A stretch of 39,712 bases of DNA, taken from Acetobacterium sp. Its GTDB lineage: Bacteria; Bacillota; Clostridia; Eubacteriales; Eubacteriaceae. The notes under the pieces were generated by a model. That model was not told where the DNA came from. It made no database searches and was given only the letters and a program-made list of their open reading frames with translations. Both the position numbers and the translations under genes were made by a program. The stretch covers positions 1 through 39,712 of the forward strand of contig NZ_JAUSPS010000044.1 in assembly GCF_030652775.1 (NCBI RefSeq), given 5' to 3'. Below are positions 7,860-15,265 of the stretch, in pieces (the stretch's first letter is position 1; each line of letters begins with the position of its first letter).

Positions 7860-10247
7860 TTATTGTCCAACCATGCTCAGTTGTACGTTAGAATCGCCTT
7901 TGGGTCTGTTTAATACCGGTTTGCATTCCGGCAACTCAATTCCCAATGCTTCTCTCAGCACTTCTTCAATGGTTGAAACATGGATGATGGTTAAGGCATT
8001 TCGCACTTCTTCAGGAATATCACTGACATCTTTTTCATTATCTTTTGGTAATAAAATTTTTGTGATGCCACTGCGCTGAGCGGCGATAACTTTTTCCTTA
8101 ATGCCACCAACTGGCAGCACCTGACCACTTAAGGTAATCTCCCCGGTCATGGAAAGTTTTGAATCCACTGGTTTGCCCAAGATCAAGGAAGCCAGTGCCG
8201 TCGTTAGGGTAACCCCGGCAGATGGTCCATCTTTTGGTGTTGAACCAGATGGTACATGAATATGGGTATCATTTTTGAAATAATCAAAACCGTTGGCCAA
8301 ATCACCCAAACGTGAGCGAATCAGGCTCATCGCAATGGTGGCACTTTCTTTCATGACATCGCCCAGTTGACCGGTTAGGGTCAGCTTGCCACTTCCTGGC
8401 ATCAGGCTTGCTTCGGTAAAGAGAATTTCTCCGCCGACAGCTGTCCATGCCATTCCGGTTACGACACCTGGCTTATTATTTTCGCCGGCTTTTTCATGAC
8501 GTCTGGTTTTATTCCCCAATACCTCACTGATATTCTGAGTTGTCACAACAAATGGCAGTTCAACTTTTTTCGAGACAATTTTTTCAGAAACAACCCGGGC
8601 AATTTTTGCCAGTTGCTTGGTCAAGCCACGGACGCCAGCTTCAGCGGTGTAATTCTCGACAATTGCCTCAATGGCTGTGTCTTCAATTTGAAGCATCTCA
8701 GTGGTTAATCCATGGTCTTTTAATACAATGGGCAGTAAGTGATCAATGGCAATCCGTTTCTTTTCACCGTTGGTATAGCTTGACAGTTGAATAATTTCGG
8801 CACGATCTAACAATGGCGCTGGGATTGTGCTGAGGTCATTGGCTGTCGCAATAAAGAATACCTCGGATAAATCGTAGGGAATTTCCAGATAATGATCTGA
8901 GAAGGTACAGTTTTGCTCTGGATCTAAAACTTCCAGCAACGCTGAACCAGGATCGCCCTGGTGGGACATCCCCATCTTGTCAATTTCATCTAAGATGAAA
9001 ACTGGGTTTTTAGCTTCGGCGTTGGCAATTCCTTTAATAATACGTCCTGGCATGGCCCCCAGATAAGTTTTGCGGTGTCCCCGAATTTCGGCTTCATCAC
9101 GAACCCCACCTAAGCTGGCTCGCACGTATTTTCGATCTAATGCTTCGGCAATGCTCTTACCTAAACTGGTTTTTCCAGTTCCCGGAGGTCCCACTAGCAA
9201 AAGAATCGAGCCTTGTTTATCTTCTTTTAATTTCATCACGGCCAAATGTTCAATGATTCGTTTTTTCACATCGTCGATGCCGAAGTGATGTGATTCAAGT
9301 ACCTGTCTGGCGTGTTCAATGTCTATTTCTTTTTTCTCACTGGTCCAGGGTAGTTCTAAAAGCAGATCAAGGTAATTCATAATGACGTTGCTTTCGCCCC
9401 CGTTTGGTGGTGAATTTTCGAATTTTCGAACTTCTTTTAATGCGATTTTTTTGATATCAGCAGGCATGTCCGTATCCAGAACTTTTTTCCGGTAGTCTGC
9501 TTCTTCTTCGAGTTCCTCATCCAGTTCACCAAGCTCAGCTTTAATATTTTTAAGCTGTTCCCGAAGCATCGCTTCTCGATAAGTTTTATCCTTACGTTGA
9601 GAATATTTTTTGCTGATTTCCAATTGCAGGTGTACGGAATCCTTTTCCCGGATGATATAGTCAATAAAACTCAGGGTACGTTCTTTTAGTGAATCAATCT
9701 CCAAAAGAACCTGTTTGCTTTTTAACGGAATACCCATCATCGGGATCGTGTAACCCATAATTTCTTCTAACGAAGGCAAACCTTCCAGGATACTGACAAA
9801 ATACTCAGCCCCCTTAAAATTATGACTTAGATCTTTCATCAAGCCCTTAATGTATATGATCATTTCCTGCTCTTCGTCAGCACTAATATCCAGCACATCT
9901 TCCTGGATGGTGTAAGAAGCAGTAATCTGTTTTTCTTCAAAAGTGAAATCCAGAACTTTAACGCGATTGATGGTGGTAATATCAATAATAAACCCATTAT
10001 CGGATTTTTGGATATTGTCAAATTTCATTAACACACCGATACGATAAAACGAATCAGCCGTCAATTGAACTAATCCTTTATAATCCTTTGTTGATAAACC
10101 AATGGCCAGGGTATTATTCTTGATGATCAATTCTTTGATATTGTTACCAATATCTTCGTTCACAAAAATACGATTTGAAATCCCCGGATAAATCACAGTT
10201 TCTGTGATCGGGATTAATGGTGCGTTTTTGATTTCTAGTGTGCTCAT
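7860..10247 (-). CDS. lonA: ATP-dependent Lon protease
   Basis: LonA is a homo-oligomeric cytosolic AAA+ protease that degrades misfolded and selected regulatory proteins. The 795-residue protein has the N-terminal substrate domain (1-200), a coiled-coil segment, Walker A GPPGTGKT at 353-360 and Walker B VFILDEID at about 416-423. The C-terminal protease domain has PKDGPSAG with catalytic Ser676 and GGIKEK with the dyad lysine near 719. The ATG at 10247 has a GAGGAAG ribosome site. It starts 39 nt after the MarR stop, with no promoter or terminator seen between, so the two genes are probably one operon under MarR control. Assignment is certain. Confidence 0.98.
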   Translation of the reverse strand: MSTLEIKNAPLIPITETVIYPGISNRIFVNEDIGNNIKELIIKNNTLAIGLSTKDYKGLVQLTADSFYRIGVLMKFDNIQKSDNGFIIDITTINRVKVLDFTFEEKQITASYTIQEDVLDISADEEQEMIIYIKGLMKDLSHNFKGAEYFVSILEGLPSLEEIMGYTIPMMGIPLKSKQVLLEIDSLKERTLSFIDYIIREKDSVHLQLEISKKYSQRKDKTYREAMLREQLKNIKAELGELDEELEEEADYRKKVLDTDMPADIKKIALKEVRKFENSPPNGGESNVIMNYLDLLLELPWTSEKKEIDIEHARQVLESHHFGIDDVKKRIIEHLAVMKLKEDKQGSILLLVGPPGTGKTSLGKSIAEALDRKYVRASLGGVRDEAEIRGHRKTYLGAMPGRIIKGIANAEAKNPVFILDEIDKMGMSHQGDPGSALLEVLDPEQNCTFSDHYLEIPYDLSEVFFIATANDLSTIPAPLLDRAEIIQLSSYTNGEKKRIAIDHLLPIVLKDHGLTTEMLQIEDTAIEAIVENYTAEAGVRGLTKQLAKIARVVSEKIVSKKVELPFVVTTQNISEVLGNKTRRHEKAGENNKPGVVTGMAWTAVGGEILFTEASLMPGSGKLTLTGQLGDVMKESATIAMSLIRSRLGDLANGFDYFKNDTHIHVPSGSTPKDGPSAGVTLTTALASLILGKPVDSKLSMTGEITLSGQVLPVGGIKEKVIAAQRSGITKILLPKDNEKDVSDIPEEVRNALTIIHVSTIEEVLREALGIELPECKPVLNRPKGDSNVQLSMVGQ

Positions 10248-10286
10248 TTTTCTTCCTCCTCATCCTCTAACGATTTATTTATTTTA

Positions 10287-10706
10287 TTAAAGGATTTTGT
10301 TTAGTAAGGTGATCAATTGATCCAGCTCTTCATCGGTGAGACTGTTTTTAATTCTTTCAATGACTTGAATCTTAGTTCTTTCCTCAGATCTGGCAATTGA
10401 TTGTCCCTTTGGTGTAAGATAGATAAAATACACCCTGCGATCCTCTGGCGAACGTTCCCGATACACACAGTCCATGGAAATAAATTTACTAATCAATTCG
10501 GTAATCGTCGGTTTCGAATTCTGGGTTTCCTGAGCCAACTGACTGAAGGTAACCCGATAATTCTTGTCGATGACTTTCAGATAATATTTCTGTTTTGAGG
10601 TAACATCTTCCGCCTGACACTGGCAGGTTTCATTTTCATGCAAGGCTGCATCCAGCTTCAGTAGTTTATGATAGGCCTCATATAATTCATTTTTCTTACA
10701 TGTCAT
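10287..10706 (-). CDS. MarR family transcriptional regulator
   Basis: A winged-helix DNA-binding protein of 139 residues. The HTH is visible as VTFSQLAQETQNSKPTITEL, followed by the wing RSPEDRRVYFIYLTPKG, a classic MarR signature, and a C-terminal dimerisation helix. A TTG at 10718 would add four residues, but the ATG at 10706 is better placed behind GTTGGGTGA. The N-terminus carries three cysteines (MTC and CQC near residues 3, 24 and 26), which could sense oxidants or metals; this is inference. A strong promoter and an inverted repeat lie directly upstream, suggesting autoregulation. lonA follows 39 nt downstream, so Lon is the most likely co-regulated target. Confidence 0.9.
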   Translation of the reverse strand: MTCKKNELYEAYHKLLKLDAALHENETCQCQAEDVTSKQKYYLKVIDKNYRVTFSQLAQETQNSKPTITELISKFISMDCVYRERSPEDRRVYFIYLTPKGQSIARSEERTKIQVIERIKNSLTDEELDQLITLLNKIL

Positions 10707-10727
10707 ATTATCACCCAACTTCTTTAT

Positions 10728-10786
10728 TAGTTAGTGTTTACCTAACTACTTGTTATTAGTATAGCTCCACTTACCATTATTGTCAA
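10728..10786 (-). promoter_or_regulatory. Sigma-A promoter and MarR-type operator for marR-lonA
   Basis: On the minus strand TTGACA (10786-10781) and TATACT (10763-10758) are separated by exactly 17 bp. Just downstream, across the expected start of transcription, lies a perfect inverted repeat TAGTTAG-N7-CTAACTA at 10728-10748. Repressor binding there would block initiation or early elongation. The regulator is inferred to be the adjacent MarR protein. Confidence 0.7.
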
Positions 10787-10937
10787 TAAAAGCTTACTCT
10801 TATTCGGAATCGTTAAGCTTTACTTAATTTTTCTGCTTCATTATCGCTTGATACATCGCCTTTAATCAACTATTGTACAGAATTTATCGGTCTATTTTAT
10901 GAAAAGATTAGATTCTTATCCTTTATCACTCTGCATA

Positions 10938-10966
10938 TTGACAAAATTCTCTTGAAAGGCTATGAT
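10938..10966 (+). promoter_or_regulatory. Sigma-A promoter of the PpiC gene
   Basis: TTGACA at 10938-10943 and TATGAT at 10961-10966 are separated by 17 bp. The start of transcription would lie near 10973, about 34 nt before the ATG at 11007, which carries an AAAGGAG ribosome site. Confidence 0.7.
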
Positions 10967-11006
10967 TTTAGAATAATAAATTAATTTGGACCTAAAGGAG
11001 ACTATT

Positions 11007-11765
11007 ATGGAAAAAACACCTTTGGCTACCGTGGCTGGCAAAACAATTTACACTGCGGATTTAGATGCCTTAATAAAACAATTACCCCAGGAACAGGCGA
11101 GTCAGTTTACTTCAAAAGAAGGACGACGTCAACTACTGGAAGAACTCATTGCCCAGGAACTTTTTTATTTAGAAGGTAAGGAAGCAAAGTTTGATGAAAG
11201 CGAAGAGTTTCAGAAAATGCTCATTGATGCCGAAGAAAAACTTCTCAAAACCCATATGATTGCAAAATTCATGATGGACATCGCCGTGCCCGATGAAGAA
11301 GTTCAGAAGTTCTACGATGAAAATCCTAGCCAGTTCATTGCTCCAGACAGCATTCGAGCCAGCCATATTCTTTTACCGAATGAGGAACAAGCTGTAACCA
11401 TTATTGACGAAATCAAAAACGGCAAATCCTTTGAAGCGGCAGCAAAAGAATATTCTATTTGTCCTTCCAATGAAAAAGGCGGAGATTTGAGCTATTTTTC
11501 CAAAGGCCAGATGGTTCCCGAATTTGAAACCGCTGCCTTTGCGCTGGAAGTTGATGAAATGACTGAACTACCTGTACAAACCCAGTTTGGCTTCCACATT
11601 ATCAAGCTGACTGATCGTAAGATTGCTCAAACGATTCCCTTTGACGCCGTGAAGGAAAATGCCCGTAATTACTTATTACGGGAAAAACAGAACAAGGCGT
11701 TTATCGGCAAGGTCGAAGACCTCAAGCAAAAATATCCAGTTAAAATGGAAGCAAGTACCCTATAA
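11007..11765 (+). CDS. Parvulin-type (PpiC) peptidyl-prolyl cis-trans isomerase
   Basis: A 252-residue foldase-like protein. An N-terminal SurA/PrsA-like helical region with LLEELIAQELFYLEG is followed by a single rotamase domain (about 115-205). That domain has IRASHILL, CPSNEKGGDLSYFSKGQMVPEFE and QTQFGFHIIKL, all standard parvulin blocks. There is no signal peptide or lipobox, so unlike PrsA it should act in the cytoplasm. The ATG at 11007 sits behind AAAGGAG; the upstream TTG in the same frame overlaps the ribosome site and was rejected. Monocistronic, with its own promoter and terminator. Confidence 0.9.
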   Translation: MEKTPLATVAGKTIYTADLDALIKQLPQEQASQFTSKEGRRQLLEELIAQELFYLEGKEAKFDESEEFQKMLIDAEEKLLKTHMIAKFMMDIAVPDEEVQKFYDENPSQFIAPDSIRASHILLPNEEQAVTIIDEIKNGKSFEAAAKEYSICPSNEKGGDLSYFSKGQMVPEFETAAFALEVDEMTELPVQTQFGFHIIKLTDRKIAQTIPFDAVKENARNYLLREKQNKAFIGKVEDLKQKYPVKMEASTL

Positions 11766-11770
11766 AAAAA

Positions 11771-11799
11771 AGACCGAAGCATTTCTTATGCTTCGGTCT
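11771..11799. terminator. Bidirectional terminator between the PpiC and Cys-rich genes
   Basis: AGACCGAAGCAT and ATGCTTCGGTCT pair perfectly around a 5-nt loop. A run of A residues lies on the left and of T on the right, so it can stop both the PpiC transcript (plus) and the convergent small gene (minus). Confidence 0.88.
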
Positions 11800-11835
11800 T
11801 TTTTGTTGACACTCCGTCCGTTCCGTTTTTTCTCT

Positions 11836-12003
11836 CTATTCTTCGTCCTTATTTTTACAACACCCTTTACCAATAAATCGGTGGCCGATGATGAACCCTG
11901 CCATCGTAAAGGCAATTGTTAGCGCAACTAAGGCGCAAGGGACAATTTTGTCCTTGTGAGACATTACACAGCATTGGCTGTCTTCATTTTTATTACAACA
12001 CAT
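11836..12003 (-). CDS. Small Cys-rich single-pass membrane protein, unknown function
   Basis: A 55-residue protein: MCCNKNEDSQCC at the N-terminus, one hydrophobic segment (about residues 21-40, VPCALVALTIAFTMAGFIIG) and a C-terminal HRFIGKGCCKNKDEE tail. Seven cysteines, six of them as CC pairs, flank the membrane segment on both sides. It is supported by a strong GGAGG site seven nt before the ATG and by a terminator just past the stop. No family was recognised. The cysteine pairs suggest metal binding, an Fe-S or thiol role, or palmitoyl-like modification, but none of this is shown. Being short, it is easily missed by gene callers. Confidence 0.75.
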   Translation of the reverse strand: MCCNKNEDSQCCVMSHKDKIVPCALVALTIAFTMAGFIIGHRFIGKGCCKNKDEE

Positions 12004-12147
12004 TTTATTTCCTCCAGCTTTCTTTATTATATTTGCTTCGTACCCTTATTTTAGCGTTTAAAGCATGCTTCTTTTAGCAGCCACGCAAAATCTAATATTA
12101 AGTTTACTTCAAGATTTACTGTTGTTTTATAGGCAGTACCCTATGAA

Positions 12148-12181
12148 AAAATCCAGCCGGTAAGTAGACCGGCTGGATTTT
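12148..12181. terminator. Terminator after the YjfB-like gene
   Basis: AAAATCCAGCCGGT and ACCGGCTGGATTTT form a perfect 14-bp stem with a 6-nt loop. It lies a few bases past the minus-strand yjfB-like stop, followed by a T run on that strand. Confidence 0.88.
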
Positions 12182-12183
12182 TC

Positions 12184-12390
12184 TTAAACCGAGATATCCA
12201 ATAACCGTCCAATATTGGCGTCAGGTGAGGGGCCAGCGACAGCAGCAACCGGCGCACTTGTTTCCACCATCGCCATCATATCTGTCATTTGTTCGGTTCC
12301 AGTCTCCATGGCCATTTTCATCACTGATATACTGGCCTGCTGAGCGACCTGCATTTGACTCATTCCCATCGAAAGTGCTGCAATATCCAT
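12184..12390 (-). CDS. YjfB-like putative motility protein
   Basis: A 68-residue protein starting MDIAALSMGMSQMQVAQQAS and containing SVMKMAMETGTEQMTDMM, which matches the YjfB putative motility family of Firmicutes. Members are usually in flagellar or chemotaxis regulons; their mechanism is unknown. The ATG at 12390 was preferred over the one at 12396, because AAGGTGG lies at the correct distance from the inner one and the family starts MDIAALSM. It stands alone with its own terminator. A possible sigma-D promoter is at 12493-12518. Confidence 0.8.
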   Translation of the reverse strand: MDIAALSMGMSQMQVAQQASISVMKMAMETGTEQMTDMMAMVETSAPVAAVAGPSPDANIGRLLDISV

Positions 12391-12492
12391 GTTCATTCCA
12401 CCTTTCTTTCGGGTGATTCAAAAAAATTCATGAATCAACTCCATCAAATTTAATCTCTGCCGTTTATTATGAGCAGAACGTACCTATATCTG

Positions 12493-12518
12493 TTATCGTA
12501 TTAATTTGTATTTACTTA
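12493..12518 (-). promoter_or_regulatory. Possible sigma-D (motility) promoter for the YjfB-like gene
   Basis: On the minus strand TAAG (12518-12515), 14 bp, then TACGATAA (12500-12493) resembles the sigma-D pattern TAAA-N15-GCCGATAT (five of eight in the -10). It would give a leader of about 100 nt. A TATAAT box nearby (about 12530) without a good -35 is an alternative. Confidence 0.3.
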
Positions 12519-12589
12519 AATATTATATCACAATTTCAGAAATAATCCTTTAATCTTAGATCAATTGATTGGGGATCTGCAGGTTTTAA

Positions 12590-13966
12590 TTATATAAATA
12601 TTATTGCCAGGATAAAAATTGCTGTCATCGCTGTCACCCCCATAATGAGGGTCAATAGGGTCTGTGTTTTATAGCCATCCTGGGGTTCCATTCCACCAAA
12701 GTTTGTCACCACCCAAAAATAGCTATCATTCGCATGGGATACGGTCATCCCTCCGGCACCAATAGCCAACACTGCCAGAACGGCGGCCATCGGACTTGTT
12801 AGACCTAAGGCCGACATCATTGAGGCCGGATCCGAATAGATTCCCATGATCCCTGCTGTGGTTGTAATTGCAACGGTTGAAGACCCTTGAGCGGTTTTCA
12901 AGATAGCGGCAATTAAAAACGGAAAAAAAATCCCTGCCCGGGAAATGAAACCCGCATTTGCCTGAATAAAGTCGACAAAGCCAGCAGCCACAATTACCTT
13001 ACCTAACACCCCGCCAGCAGCCGTAACAAAAAGGATCGGTCCGACCACCTTTAAGGTTTCATTGGTGAGTTCATAAAAATCAGCCATTTTTTTTGTTGAA
13101 ACCAAAAGTCCCAATGCACATAGCAAACCTGCCGCCAAGGCAATCATCGGCGTTCCTAAAAAAACTAAAAGCTGTCCCAATATTCCGCCAATGGCAAGCA
13201 GACCGCTAATCGACCCCAATGCCATCAGCAAAATGGGCACCAGAATCGGTGAAAGCGAAGCCAAACCACTGGGAATTTCCCCATACTCGGCAACCAGTTC
13301 CGCCACACTTTTTTGATAATCCAGATCCCCCAGTTCTTCCCGCGAGCTAACTTTTCTGCCAATAAATTTGGCAAATATTAGCGCTGCAAGCAAAGTTGGT
13401 ACGGAAACCAAGGTGCCCATACCGATGACTAGCAGCAGATTATTACCAACACCCAGGGATCCTGCTGCCGCAATAGGTCCCGGGGTTGGCGGAATAAAAA
13501 CATGGGCAGTATAAAGCCCTGCTGATAAGGCTACGGTCATAGCCACTGATGAGGTTCTGGTTTTAGCGCACATTGCCTTGCGAATTGGATTCAGGATCAC
13601 AAACCCGCTGTCACAGAAAACCGGCACCGCCACAATCCATCCCATTATCATTAAGGCCAGCTCCGGATTTTTAGGACCAACCACCTTTACTACCATGTCT
13701 GCCAGTTTAATCGCAGCTCCTGTTTTTTCCAGGATCAGCCCAATTAAAGCACCCAGGATAATTACGATACCGATGCTTGTGAAAATACCTGCAAATCCGG
13801 ATCCCAAAATTCCGGGAATCTCTGAAAGCGGCAATCCGACTACTAGTGCAAGCAACAATGAAACGCCCATAATCGCTAAAAAGGGATGTACTCCCCATTT
13901 GGAAATGGCCAAAATCATCAAACCGATTGCGATCACAAATGTAATCATCAAAACTAATCCCGTCAT
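12590..13966 (-). CDS. GntP family permease (gluconate/organic acid:H+ symporter)
   Basis: An integral membrane transporter of 458 residues with a dozen or more hydrophobic segments throughout. Family marks are VPVFCDSGFVILNPIRKAM, HVFIPPTPGPIAAAG, AQGSSTVAITTTAGI and SHANDSYFWVVTNFGGM. Family members import gluconate or related sugar acids or hydroxy acids; the substrate here cannot be told. The ATG at 13966 follows GAAAGGGG; the longer frame from 14026 adds a non-homologous stretch and was rejected. No gluconate kinase or dehydratase is adjacent. A 16-bp palindrome lies in the upstream region. Confidence 0.92.
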   Translation of the reverse strand: MTGLVLMITFVIAIGLMILAISKWGVHPFLAIMGVSLLLALVVGLPLSEIPGILGSGFAGIFTSIGIVIILGALIGLILEKTGAAIKLADMVVKVVGPKNPELALMIMGWIVAVPVFCDSGFVILNPIRKAMCAKTRTSSVAMTVALSAGLYTAHVFIPPTPGPIAAAGSLGVGNNLLLVIGMGTLVSVPTLLAALIFAKFIGRKVSSREELGDLDYQKSVAELVAEYGEIPSGLASLSPILVPILLMALGSISGLLAIGGILGQLLVFLGTPMIALAAGLLCALGLLVSTKKMADFYELTNETLKVVGPILFVTAAGGVLGKVIVAAGFVDFIQANAGFISRAGIFFPFLIAAILKTAQGSSTVAITTTAGIMGIYSDPASMMSALGLTSPMAAVLAVLAIGAGGMTVSHANDSYFWVVTNFGGMEPQDGYKTQTLLTLIMGVTAMTAIFILAIIFI

Positions 13967-14017
13967 AAAATCCCCTTTCTCCGATAACTCATATTCGATG
14001 ATTACTAAACTGATCGC

Positions 14018-14033
14018 AAAGCTCATGAGCTTT
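14018..14033. promoter_or_regulatory. 16-bp perfect palindrome upstream of gntP (operator candidate)
   Basis: AAAGCTCATGAGCTTT reads identically on both strands. It lies 52 bp before the GntP start and about 90 bp before the divergent lipoprotein start, so a dimeric regulator bound here could act on either gene. No regulator gene is adjacent. Confidence 0.45.
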
Positions 14034-14120
14034 CATTTGAATCATCATTTCTTTTGCCATTAAAATATGTTATGATTGAAAAATGTTATAACAAATCATA
14101 AAATAGTTAGGAGAATAATT

Positions 14121-14537
14121 TTGAAAAAGAAACTGTATTTATTAGGTGTATTTATTCTTTGTGTCGTGACCCTATCCGGCTGCATCCCAACATCTGAAAA
14201 AAAATCCGATACTCTGGGTCTGGAATCCACCGACCGCTATGAACTCCTCATTGGACTGAACGATGTCGGCACCGGCAAACAGATCATGGACACCCAGGAG
14301 GCCATTGAAATAATAAAAATGAAACTGTTACGTCATGTCAGCGGTGTCACCATCACCGTCTCCAATGGTTACTATTATGTAGGGGCTTTTATTGTTGACG
14401 AAGCTACATTAAATTGCGTGATTTATGGTGCTGATGACGAATCCATCGCCGCCGTAGTTAATGAAATCAACAGTGACATGAATGTCTCTGTGCTGGTATC
14501 AAAAACCCCCAGCAAATATCGTCTGATCACACCATAA
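14121..14537 (+). CDS. Small lipoprotein of unknown function
   Basis: A 138-residue protein with a lipoprotein signal peptide: positively charged MKKKLYLLG, a hydrophobic core and lipobox LSGC with lipidated Cys21. It should be anchored to the outer face of the cytoplasmic membrane. The mature part, with RYELLIGLNDVGTGKQIM and SNGYYYVGAFIVDE, loosely recalls DUF3574-like small proteins, but this is weak. The start is TTG at 14121 behind TTAGGAG. A further TTG at 14076 would place an extra segment before the signal peptide and was rejected. It is divergent from gntP and convergent with the HAD gene. Confidence 0.75.
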   Translation: MKKKLYLLGVFILCVVTLSGCIPTSEKKSDTLGLESTDRYELLIGLNDVGTGKQIMDTQEAIEIIKMKLLRHVSGVTITVSNGYYYVGAFIVDEATLNCVIYGADDESIAAVVNEINSDMNVSVLVSKTPSKYRLITP

Positions 14538-14604
14538 ACACTGCGGCGCATTCAATCCGAATGTCCCTCTTTCTTCAGACCATCCGCTAGCATGCTGATC
14601 CGAC

Positions 14605-15249
14605 TCAAATTTTATTTTTTGTTTTGACAATATCAATAACATCCCATATGTTGTCAATCATAAAAGTGGGATTGCACTTCTCAAGTGCAGATGGTGTATT
14701 ATATCCCCAGTTCACTGCGACCACATCCACCCCAACCTTATGACAGGCTTCGATGTCGCGAACTTCATCCCCAACATAGAGCATTTCGCCTGGATTAATG
14801 TCATGCTTTCGCAGCACTTTTTTGATTTTTTTTGACTTGGACATGAGAGCGGAACACATGATAAATTCGATTTCATGACTGATGTCATAGGTTATTAGAA
14901 AATCAGAAACCGTTTTTTTTATATTCGAGGTGAGAACTCCGATATGATTGGTTTCCTTTCTCAGAGCGGTAAAGAAATCGTGAATATCGGATGCAAAGGC
15001 ATGAATTTCGGTCGATTCCTTTCGCATCATCTTTTGTCCATCCCGAAGCGCCCGGGGAAATTGATAAAAGGGAATGTCAACAATTTCTTTAATCTCTTTG
15101 ACATGAAGATTCTTGATATGTTGTAATTCTTCCATGGTAACGGTGCTGTATTTATACTTTGTCGCTAATTCATTGTATATATTAAAGGCTTTCTCTTCAG
15201 TATCCGCAAGGGTACCGTCAAAATCGAAAACCACACATTTATAGGTCAT
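14605..15249 (-). CDS. HAD superfamily hydrolase (phosphoglycolate phosphatase-like)
   Basis: A 214-residue phosphatase of HAD subfamily IA. Motif I is VFDFDGTLADT with the nucleophilic Asp, motif II is GVLTSN, the lysine lies in SKSKKIKKVL, and motif III/IV is YVGDEVRDIEACHKVGV. An alpha-helical cap lies between motifs I and II. The GAGGAG site is correctly placed for ATG 15249. It starts 16 nt after the PAS protein stop and is likely co-transcribed with it. The substrate is unknown; phosphoglycolate is the usual guess, and a role as the histidinol-phosphatase missing from the nearby his operon is possible but unsupported. Confidence 0.9.
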   Translation of the reverse strand: MTYKCVVFDFDGTLADTEEKAFNIYNELATKYKYSTVTMEELQHIKNLHVKEIKEIVDIPFYQFPRALRDGQKMMRKESTEIHAFASDIHDFFTALRKETNHIGVLTSNIKKTVSDFLITYDISHEIEFIMCSALMSKSKKIKKVLRKHDINPGEMLYVGDEVRDIEACHKVGVDVVAVNWGYNTPSALEKCNPTFMIDNIWDVIDIVKTKNKI

Positions 15250-15265
15250 ATATGACTCCTCAAAT

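Larger units (their letters stand above)
10707..11006. other. Divergent intergenic region between marR and the PpiC gene
   Basis: This 300-bp region contains the marR promoter/operator on the left and the PpiC-gene promoter on the right. The middle (about 10790-10930) is AT-rich, and no gene, repeat or RNA structure was seen in it. Confidence 0.6.

Noticed and set aside
12619-13966. Gluconate utilisation operon
   Set aside because: Only the permease is present; no kinase, dehydratase or regulator adjoins it.
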